From positions 1 through 8,368 of the forward strand of contig JAQTRT010000136.1 of NCBI GenBank assembly GCA_028711675.1: a stretch of 8,368 bases of DNA, given 5' to 3'. Every line of letters starts with the position of its first letter. Position 1 is the first letter of the stretch. The stretch is from a bacterium (GTDB taxonomy: Bacteria > Spirochaetota > JAHITG01). The position numbers were made by a program, and so were the translations under genes. Below, piece by piece: positions 1 to 5,158 of this stretch. Under the pieces are notes generated by a model that was not told where the DNA came from, searched no databases, and was given only the letters and a program-made list of their open reading frames with translations.

Positions 1-274
1 CCTGGACAATAAAGTCCTTTATACCTGCGACACCCGGTATGATCCGGAAATGCTTACTGATTTTAATAAGATGTTCGGACTGGAAGCTATCTTTCACGAC
101 TGCCAGCTCTTCACAGGCGGTGTCCACGCCTCCCTGGATGAGCTGAAGCAACTGCCCGCTGAAATCAAAAAAAAATTATTCCTCGTCCATTACGGCGACA
201 ACTGGAATAAATTCAATCCCCAGGAGATGGGTTTCCAGGGATTTGCCCGGGATAAGACCTTCTATATCTTTTAA
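1..274 (+). CDS. MBL-fold metallohydrolase, C-terminal fragment
   Basis: This is the 3' end of a gene whose start is off the left edge; the first whole codon begins at base 2 and the stop is TAA at 272-274. About 90 residues are visible. They resemble the C-terminal part of metallo-beta-lactamase-fold hydrolases: a strand followed by TCDTRYD, where the first Asp would be the residue bridging both metals, then IFHDCQLF, then a HAS..ELKQLP segment, and a terminal LVHYGD, whose His would be the last metal ligand. Related proteins include phosphodiesterase-like and RNase Z-like enzymes, but the substrate cannot be told from this fragment. It runs convergently to the chemotaxis operon and probably has no functional tie to it. 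The fold is fairly sure; the activity is unknown. Confidence 0.7.
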   Translation, partial: LDNKVLYTCDTRYDPEMLTDFNKMFGLEAIFHDCQLFTGGVHASLDELKQLPAEIKKKLFLVHYGDNWNKFNPQEMGFQGFARDKTFYIF

Positions 275-360
275 ACCAAGGACAGAATTTTATTCAGCCT
301 CTCCTGAATTTCCATCATCCCTGTCACGGCCTTTTGATAAAACATGATCATTTCCCGCAC
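271..360 (-). other. Possible frameshifted C-terminal extension of the response regulator
   Basis: In the -1 frame relative to the response regulator, codons run open from 360 to a TAA at 271-273, encoding 29 residues that begin VREMIMFYQKAV and end ERLNKILSLV. The composition is amphipathic and helix-like and would continue the tail of the upstream protein smoothly (MIDR joined to VREM). One added G near base 360-362 would join the frames. The stop would overlap the TAA of the convergent plus-strand gene. No ribosome site is visible for it as a separate gene. It could be a real truncating mutation, a sequencing or assembly error, or chance openness. Confidence 0.4.
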
Positions 361-911
361 CGGTCGATCATGTTCTTCACAACACCTCCCAGCGACTCGA
401 GTATGTTCATCAGTTTTTTTGCGTCCCTCTGGATCTCCACTATTCTTTCCCTGTAACTGTTCACTTCCTCTGTCAACGCTTTGATATTACTGCTCAGAAC
501 CTCTTTGGCGTCAAGCCGTTTTGTGATCTCCTTGCTGTTGATGGCCCGCTCAATCTTAATCCTTAATTCCGGCATATTGATGGGTTTCTGAATATAATCA
601 AAAGCACCGCTGATCATGGCCCGGACCGCGCTCTCCACGGTACCGTAGGCGCTGACCACAATGACCTCTGTATTCTCATATTTCTTTTTAGTTTCCCGCA
701 GTACGTCCAGGCCGTCCATAGTGCCCGGCATCTTGACATCCGTAATCACCAGGTCATAACTTCTGTTATCCAGCATCCGGACGGCTTCTTCCCCGTCATG
801 GGCCTCATCAACTTTATACCCGTCGCTCTCCAGGACATATTTTAATCTTACCCTTTGGTCATCTTCGTCTTCCACGATTAATATCATAATTTCCTTTAAC
901 TTGGTTTTCAT
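348..911 (-). CDS. Single-receiver response regulator with C-terminal helical tail
   Basis: The 187-residue protein has a CheY-like receiver domain at residues about 8-125 and no DNA-binding or enzymatic output domain. The acidic pocket is E14/D15, the phosphoacceptor is D58 in VITDVKMP, the switch Ser is S87 in VVSAYG, and the conserved Lys is K109 in IQKP. Residues about 125-187 are charged and look helical or coiled-coil, which suggests a partner-binding or dimerising tail. The ATG at 909-911 is supported by AGGAGG six bases upstream. It is the last gene of the operon, 89 nt after the REC-PAS kinase, its most likely phosphodonor together with CheA. The reading frame ends at TGA 348-350, but a -1 frame continues in the same helical style for 29 codons (see 271-360), so the C terminus may be truncated by a frameshift. 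The receiver call is certain; the role is unknown. Confidence 0.9.
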   Translation of the reverse strand: MKTKLKEIMILIVEDEDDQRVRLKYVLESDGYKVDEAHDGEEAVRMLDNRSYDLVITDVKMPGTMDGLDVLRETKKKYENTEVIVVSAYGTVESAVRAMISGAFDYIQKPINMPELRIKIERAINSKEITKRLDAKEVLSSNIKALTEEVNSYRERIVEIQRDAKKLMNILESLGGVVKNMIDRCGK

Positions 912-917
912 GCTTTT

Positions 918-923
918 CCTCCT
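918..923 (-). promoter_or_regulatory. Ribosome binding site of the last response regulator
   Basis: AGGAGG on the minus strand, six bases before the ATG at 909-911. It fixes the start at M1 rather than at the second Met (residue 9) just before the receiver core. Confidence 0.8.
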
Positions 924-969
924 GAATAAATTACCAAATACTTATCATTTGAAACCTGTCCTGACCCGC

Positions 970-993
970 GGACCGTCCGTAACTTCACGGTCC
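970..993 (-). repeat. Inverted repeat between kinase and response regulator genes
   Basis: A perfect 7-bp inverted repeat, GGACCGT at 970-976 and ACGGTCC at 987-993, with a 10-base loop, lies just after the kinase stop codon. On the transcript it forms a GC-rich hairpin but is followed by GCGGGTCAGG rather than a run of U, so it does not look like an intrinsic terminator. It could stabilise or process the mRNA, or be chance. Confidence 0.35.
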
Positions 994-1000
994 TTCTCAC

Positions 1001-2551
1001 TTACACCGGGATATCGATAAAAAAGGTCGTTCCTTTCCCGGACTCAGACTGGAAATAAATATTGCCGTTGTGTTGTTTGATCACATTCTTTACATTGGTC
1101 AAACCAAGACCTGTTCCATTCTCTCTTGTCGTAAAAAAAGCCGAAAAGATCTTATCCTTGATCTTATCGTCAATACCTTTTCCCGTATCATGGACCTGGA
1201 TCTGAATAAAATTTTTCTCTTTCTGAAAAACCGTAGAATAAGTAATGGTGCCTTTCTGGTCCATAGCATGGATACCATTGAGGACCAGGTCAATGATCAC
1301 ATCCTTGATCTGAGGAGGATTAACGCTTACATGCGGCAAGTCCAGCCTCAGCTCGCTCACGAACTTCACATTATTATATTTATAACTTCTCACAATACTG
1401 ATGGCCTCTTCAATAATGGAATTAATATCGGAAGGGATCCTCACGACCGGCGGCTGCCGGCTGAACTTCAGGAGGGATTTAATGTTCTCGTTCATCACAC
1501 CGGCCTGCTTCAGCAGCCTGGTGGAATAATCGATCATCCTGTTCCTCCGCTCCATGATCTGATGGATCAGATCTTCCCTGTCCGCATTCGAACGGGGAGA
1601 AGGCTTCTTTAAAATATCCGTGACCTGAACAAGGTCCCGGCTTAAAAAATTCCCTTCATCCTGGATGCCCGAGGCGTTGGAAATGACATTGGCCATATTG
1701 TTGCCAAGTCCGTGCGTTACTCCGGAGATAAACTGGCCCAGGGTAGCCACCTTCTCCTGCTGGATGAGCTGCTGGCGCGTGTTATATTCATTGGTAATAT
1801 CGATAATAAACAATAAAATTCCGTGTTCAAAACCGGCACCGATCATCCGGAAGTGAAGGTTATCCTTTTCTACGCTGATGCTGTTGTTATAGAACACCAT
1901 ATCGAATTTTTCATTCTTTGTTTTCAATGATCTATACATATCTTCCAGCAGACCCAGGTTGTATTCGGAAAAAATATTCCTGAAAAAGTCAAAAATATCC
2001 ATATTCATGATATCGTTTATTTTATCCCTGACCATGGCCTCGATGACCGTGTTATGGATGACGATCTTATCGTCAAAACCAACGGTTAAAAAACCGATGG
2101 GCATAGTGCTGATGATATTCTCCTGGTATTCCTGAAGCCTTTTCACGCGGTTATAATCCGTGTTCAGCTTCCTGAACTTTTTCTTGATATCCCTGTGTTT
2201 GATGGCGCGCGTGACCACAGCCAGGAGCAGGTTGATATCAAAAGGCTTCTGGATAAAATCATAAGCACCTGCTTTAATGGTCTCCACACCGTCCTTAATG
2301 GTACCGTGCCCTGAGATCATAAGGACCTCGATAAACGGATTCAGTTCCTTGATGCGTTTCAGTATCTCTACTCCATTCATGTCCGGGAGAAGCAGGTCCA
2401 GAAGTACGATATCCACTCCCCCCTCCTTCACCTTTTCCAGGGCTCCCAGGCCGCTCTCGGCCGTATAAACCTGATACGCGCTGTTCAGCAGGATCTTTTT
2501 TAACAGTTCGCGGATACCTGTCTCATCATCAACTATAAGAATACTGACCAT
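1001..2551 (-). CDS. REC-PAS-histidine kinase (receiver at N terminus)
   Basis: The 516-residue soluble protein has no membrane segment. The receiver domain spans about 1-120 (D8/D9 pocket, phosphoacceptor D52 in LLDLLLPD, S80 in MISGHG, K102 in IQKP). A short coiled linker follows, then a PAS-like domain at about 142-255, a dimerisation/phosphoacceptor region from about 262, and an HATPase_c domain at about 375-516 (N425 in VLNGIHAM, D455 in HDTGKG, GTGLGL at 479-484). The presumed phosphohistidine is H280 in GVTHGLGNN; the usual acidic residue after this His is Gly, and the usual Asn-Pro is Asn-Met. About 80 residues separate H280 from LLKFSR, longer than is typical. It follows cheY in the operon, so CheA could phosphorylate its receiver and control the kinase; this is inferred. 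Autokinase activity is likely but not certain given the altered H-box. Confidence 0.9.
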   Translation of the reverse strand: MVSILIVDDETGIRELLKKILLNSAYQVYTAESGLGALEKVKEGGVDIVLLDLLLPDMNGVEILKRIKELNPFIEVLMISGHGTIKDGVETIKAGAYDFIQKPFDINLLLAVVTRAIKHRDIKKKFRKLNTDYNRVKRLQEYQENIISTMPIGFLTVGFDDKIVIHNTVIEAMVRDKINDIMNMDIFDFFRNIFSEYNLGLLEDMYRSLKTKNEKFDMVFYNNSISVEKDNLHFRMIGAGFEHGILLFIIDITNEYNTRQQLIQQEKVATLGQFISGVTHGLGNNMANVISNASGIQDEGNFLSRDLVQVTDILKKPSPRSNADREDLIHQIMERRNRMIDYSTRLLKQAGVMNENIKSLLKFSRQPPVVRIPSDINSIIEEAISIVRSYKYNNVKFVSELRLDLPHVSVNPPQIKDVIIDLVLNGIHAMDQKGTITYSTVFQKEKNFIQIQVHDTGKGIDDKIKDKIFSAFFTTRENGTGLGLTNVKNVIKQHNGNIYFQSESGKGTTFFIDIPV

Positions 2552-2563
2552 GGATACGCTGAA

Positions 2564-2570
2564 CCTCCTT
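2564..2570 (-). promoter_or_regulatory. Ribosome binding site of the REC-PAS kinase
   Basis: AAGGAGG on the minus strand lies 12 bases before the ATG at 2549-2551, a longer gap than usual. No alternative in-frame start codon lies nearer, and the ATG is immediately followed by the first strand of the receiver, so the start is kept. Confidence 0.6.
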
Positions 2571-2576
2571 CCGTAT

Positions 2577-2660
2577 TTATATCACATTCTGTATCTTCCG
2601 CTTTTCCCATAAAAGGCTGAAGATATCGACCGCTAATATCCCCGCCCCATCCATTATCAT
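2577..2660 (-). CDS. Possible small protein between cheY and the kinase
   Basis: A 27-codon reading frame fills most of the 120-nt gap between cheY and the REC-PAS kinase. It begins at ATG 2658-2660 and ends at TAA 2577-2579. GAGGAG (2667-2672), overlapping the cheY stop codon, stands six bases before the ATG, which is good spacing and would give coupling to cheY. The product starts MIMDGAGILAVDIFSLLW and ends basic (EKRKIQNVI), that is, a short hydrophobic/amphipathic helix with a charged end. I recognise no family. It may be a real small protein, a leader that couples translation to the kinase gene, or chance. The sequence also contains an imperfect hairpin at 2595-2622. Confidence 0.35.
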   Translation of the reverse strand: MIMDGAGILAVDIFSLLWEKRKIQNVI

Positions 2661-2671
2661 CGATTTCTCCT

Positions 2672-3034
2672 CTATTCGCTTAAAATCTTGGATACAGCGG
2701 ACACGATCCTCTCGGTCGTAAACGGTTTTACGATAAAATCTTTTACCCCGGCACCGATGCATTCTTTCAGGAAAGTCTCCTGTCCCAGGGCGGTGATCAT
2801 GATAATCCGGGCATCCGGATCGAACTTCAGGATCTCCTTGGCTGCGTCCACACCGTTCTTGATATCCATGGTGATATCCATGGTCACCAGGTCCGGCTTG
2901 GTCACCTTATACAGTTCGATGGCCGCGTCACCGTTCTCTGCTTCCAGGACCGTATAGTTCCCGTGGGTTTCCAAGGCCCCTTTGACCATGCTCCTCATTA
3001 ATTTGGCATCATCGACAATTAACACCTTATACAT
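2672..3034 (-). CDS. cheY: Chemotaxis response regulator CheY
   Basis: The 120-residue protein is a single receiver domain, the phosphorylated messenger that CheA charges and that acts on the flagellar switch or another target. Key residues from the ATG at 3032-3034 are D8/D9, phosphoacceptor D53, T81 in MITALG, and K103 in IVKPF; all are present. The start is put at this ATG because GAGGTG lies eight bases before it; the GTG at 3041-3043, nine bases upstream in frame, falls inside that ribosome site. The phosphosite reads TMDITMDIKNG: the Pro normally found four residues after the phospho-Asp is Asp here, and the underlying DNA is a 12-bp tandem repeat. It begins 18 nt after cheX, whose product should dephosphorylate it. 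Confidence 0.92.
   Translation of the reverse strand: MYKVLIVDDAKLMRSMVKGALETHGNYTVLEAENGDAAIELYKVTKPDLVTMDITMDIKNGVDAAKEILKFDPDARIIMITALGQETFLKECIGAGVKDFIVKPFTTERIVSAVSKILSE
2861..2884. repeat. 12-bp perfect tandem repeat inside cheY
   Basis: GATATCCATGGT occurs twice in direct succession (2861-2872 and 2873-2884). On the coding strand it specifies Thr-Met-Asp-Ile twice and covers the phosphoacceptor Asp and a second Asp four residues later. The protein is not longer than ordinary CheY here, so the repeat replaces rather than adds residues. Confidence 0.8.
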
Positions 3035-3040
3035 ATTTTT

Positions 3041-3046
3041 CACCTC
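3041..3046 (-). promoter_or_regulatory. Ribosome binding site deciding the cheY start
   Basis: GAGGTG on the minus strand lies eight bases before ATG 3032-3034. Its last three bases form an in-frame GTG that would be miscalled as the start. Confidence 0.7.
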
Positions 3047-3052
3047 GCTTTT

Positions 3053-3535
3053 TTAAAATTTTTTAATGGCCACGTTTATTTCCAGCACGCCGAACGGCGA
3101 TATCATCTCGGCACACAGGGTGGTTTGTTTCAGCAGATGGATCTCAAATGCCTCACCTTTGATCAAGGATGGCGTGGTGATGGTGAGATTCACGCCGTTC
3201 TTGGCAAATTCAGACATGGCGTTGCCCGATATGATATTGGCCAGTTCACCCAACGCGTCGGCAAAGCTCTCGTTCCCTTCCGTGATATGCGCGTTCGGGT
3301 CCAGACTCTGCGCGATCTTAACAGCAGAATATTTTTTCATGCTGTATATCACCACACCGGTATACATATCACCCGTGATACCGATCAGGATAGCGATCTC
3401 GTAAGCGGCCAGCGGTTCCTGTTTGATGGTGATCTGTCCCTTCCGGAGTTCACAGTTAAAGATCTGTTTAAACACGTCGTAAGCTGCGCTGAGGAACGGG
3501 TTCACCAGGGTCAGGTCTATATCCTTGTTTTCCAT
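3053..3535 (-). CDS. cheX: CheY-P phosphatase CheX
   Basis: The 160-residue protein matches the CheX branch of the CheC/CheX/FliY phosphatase family, which removes the phosphate from CheY-P. The N-terminal VNPFLSAAYDVFKQIF helix is typical of CheX. The catalytic helix reads DALGELANIISGN and fits the D-x3-E-x2-N signature with the acidic and amide residues in place, followed about 22 residues later by the conserved Pro in TTPSLI. One active site is present, as expected for CheX. The start is set at ATG 3533-3535, eight bases after AGGAGG; an in-frame GTG nine bases upstream overlaps the ribosome site and is unlikely. It lies 25 nt after cheB and 18 nt before cheY, its substrate's gene. Confidence 0.88.
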   Translation of the reverse strand: MENKDIDLTLVNPFLSAAYDVFKQIFNCELRKGQITIKQEPLAAYEIAILIGITGDMYTGVVIYSMKKYSAVKIAQSLDPNAHITEGNESFADALGELANIISGNAMSEFAKNGVNLTITTPSLIKGEAFEIHLLKQTTLCAEMISPFGVLEINVAIKKF

Positions 3536-3541
3536 ACCAAT

Positions 3542-3550
3542 CACCTCCTT
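3542..3550 (-). promoter_or_regulatory. Ribosome binding site deciding the cheX start
   Basis: AAGGAGGTG on the minus strand. It is ideally placed for ATG 3533-3535 and contains the competing GTG at 3542-3544, which argues for the ATG. Confidence 0.8.
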
Positions 3551-3560
3551 ATGATTTTTT

Positions 3561-4664
3561 TTATAGTTTTTCGATCAGGTTCATAAGAACAGGTACGATC
3601 TCCTTCAATCCTACGATCCTGTCCACATATCCTGATTCAATAGCCAGCTTGTTCATGCCGAATACCACACTTGTTTTTTCATCCTGGGCCAGAGTGATGC
3701 CCCCCTTTTCCTTGATGACCCGGATACCATCCACACCGTCCGAGGCCATACCTGTCATGATCAATCCGATCGTTCTATTCTGAAAATGTTCAGCCGTTGA
3801 CATCATCATAACATCGATGGAAGGACGGAACAGCTTCACCCTCTCTTCATGCGTGATCCGGGTAATATAGGCGAACTTTTCCTCCTTAATCTTCAAATGA
3901 TAATCTCCTTTCGCTATCAGGATCCTTCCCGGCATGATAATATCACCCTCCTGCGCTTCCTTGACCTCGATATCGGAAATAGTGTCCAGTCTCTGGGCAA
4001 AAGCATTGGTGAAACCCGGCGGCATATGCTGAACGATAAGGATCCCGGCATCGATATGAGGCGGGAGATGAGGAATGATCTCCTTTAAAGCCTCAGGACC
4101 ACCCGTAGATACGCCGATGCTCACTATCTTCCGGCATTTTTCCAGGGAGACCTCATGTTCCGCCTTTTCCTTTCTCTCTTCCCGGGCCTTCTTTTCCTCC
4201 CGGGCCTTTGTCTCCCGCTCCTCCAATTCTTCCTCTTTATCCTTCCCCAGCCGTTTCACATTGATCTTATTGGCAGTCTTGATCTTCATGATGATCTCAT
4301 CACGGATATCAACGATAGGCCGGGCAAAGATGGCATCCGGCTTGGTGATGAAATCAACGGCTCCCAGTTCCAGCGCTTTGAACGTTAAATTCGCTCCTTC
4401 CTCGGTGTAAGCGCTGATCATGATGACCGGTGTGGGTTTCTGGATCATGATACGGGTCAGGGTTTCGATCCCGTCCATGACAGGCATCTGAACATCCATG
4501 GTAATGACGTCCGGCCGCAGGGCGCCGATCTTGTCCAGGGCAATCTTCCCGTTGGGCGCCGAGCCCACTACTTCGATCTGAGGATCCTCGCTTAAAACAT
4601 TGCTTAATAGTTTTCTCATCAGCGGTGAATCATCAACGATCATTACTTTAATCTTTCTTTCCAT
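3561..4664 (-). CDS. cheB: Chemotaxis methylesterase/response regulator CheB
   Basis: The 367-residue protein removes methyl groups from (and may deamidate) receptor glutamyl sites and is switched on by CheA phosphorylation. The N-terminal receiver spans about 1-122 with D11/D12, phosphoacceptor D57 in ITMDVQMP, S84 and K108. The C-terminal methylesterase domain starts near residue 179: catalytic Ser S186 in GVSTGGP, His H213 in VQHMPPGF, Asp D309 in MTGMASDG. All catalytic residues are present. The linker is longer than usual, with a highly charged Glu/Lys/Arg stretch at about residues 140-172 that looks like a single helix or coiled coil. The ATG at 4662-4664 has only a modest site (AGGAAG, nine bases upstream). 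It follows cheD by 37 nt and pairs with CheR in adaptation. Confidence 0.96.
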   Translation of the reverse strand: MERKIKVMIVDDSPLMRKLLSNVLSEDPQIEVVGSAPNGKIALDKIGALRPDVITMDVQMPVMDGIETLTRIMIQKPTPVIMISAYTEEGANLTFKALELGAVDFITKPDAIFARPIVDIRDEIIMKIKTANKINVKRLGKDKEEELEERETKAREEKKAREERKEKAEHEVSLEKCRKIVSIGVSTGGPEALKEIIPHLPPHIDAGILIVQHMPPGFTNAFAQRLDTISDIEVKEAQEGDIIMPGRILIAKGDYHLKIKEEKFAYITRITHEERVKLFRPSIDVMMMSTAEHFQNRTIGLIMTGMASDGVDGIRVIKEKGGITLAQDEKTSVVFGMNKLAIESGYVDRIVGLKEIVPVLMNLIEKL

Positions 4665-4701
4665 ACAATAACACTTCCTGTCAAACCTGAACGGCCGTAG
4701 C

Positions 4702-5154
4702 TTATTTTAACTGACGTACTTCCACTTTTCCTGTATCCAGGTTAAAGATGATCTTCCGGCCCGTCGTGCCGCCCAGTTCCTCATGAACCACCGGGATACC
4801 GATCTCTTTCAGACTTTTCTTCACAGCCTCGATATTCCTTTCACCGATATTCAGCGTATTCTTCTTCCCCGTCATGGAAAACATGGAAGCACCACCGTAT
4901 ATCTTGGCTACAATGTCTGACAGCCGGCTCCCTTTGATCTCCATTTTTTCCACCAGGGCTTTCACGCCTGTATCCGCATACTTGCCTTTCTCGCGTTTAT
5001 CCTCGTTGCTCTCCGGCATCATAATGTGGACCAATCCGCCCAGGCCGTTGTTCGGGTCCCAAAGGCACACCCCCACGCAGGAACCCAGTATACAGACAAG
5101 CTCATCCGGTCTTTTAGCAATCTTAATCTCTGCTATCCTTACATTATGCTGCAC
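4702..5154 (-). CDS. cheD: Chemoreceptor glutamine deamidase CheD
   Basis: The 150-residue protein deamidates receptor glutamines to glutamates and, in systems with CheC, binds CheC to raise its phosphatase activity. The catalytic Cys is C26 in LGSCVGVCLWDP and the catalytic His is H43 in GGLVHIMMP. The Thr that usually sits just before the LGSC loop appears to be Cys (C21). The start is GTG 5152-5154, four bases after the cheA stop, with AAAAGG inside the end of cheA at eight-base spacing; there is no in-frame ATG nearby, and N-terminal length fits the family. This arrangement implies translational coupling to cheA. Its proximity to a CheA carrying a CheC-like domain is suggestive, since CheD is the known CheC partner. 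Confidence 0.93.
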   Translation of the reverse strand: MQHNVRIAEIKIAKRPDELVCILGSCVGVCLWDPNNGLGGLVHIMMPESNEDKREKGKYADTGVKALVEKMEIKGSRLSDIVAKIYGGASMFSMTGKKNTLNIGERNIEAVKKSLKEIGIPVVHEELGGTTGRKIIFNLDTGKVEVRQLK

Positions 5155-5158
5155 GTTA

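Noticed and set aside
275..347. A bidirectional terminator between the convergent genes at the left.
   Set aside because: I found no strong inverted repeat with flanking A or T runs; this stretch is better explained by the possible frameshifted extension.
970..993. GC-rich hairpin as an intrinsic terminator after the kinase gene.
   Set aside because: The stem is not followed by a T run on the minus strand, so it is listed only as an inverted repeat.
912..1000. An internal promoter ahead of the last response regulator.
   Set aside because: The AT-rich part near 924-955 has no convincing paired -35/-10 elements, so a separate promoter cannot be supported.
1070..1612. 180-codon plus-strand open frame opposite the kinase gene.
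   Set aside because: It lies antisense to the HATPase and dimerisation regions of a clear kinase and shows no family resemblance.
2595..2622. Imperfect hairpin (CTTC...GAAG with inner CTTT/AAAG) in the cheY-kinase gap as a terminator or riboregulator.
   Set aside because: It has two mismatches, a weak stem and no U tract; it may be incidental to the small ORF.
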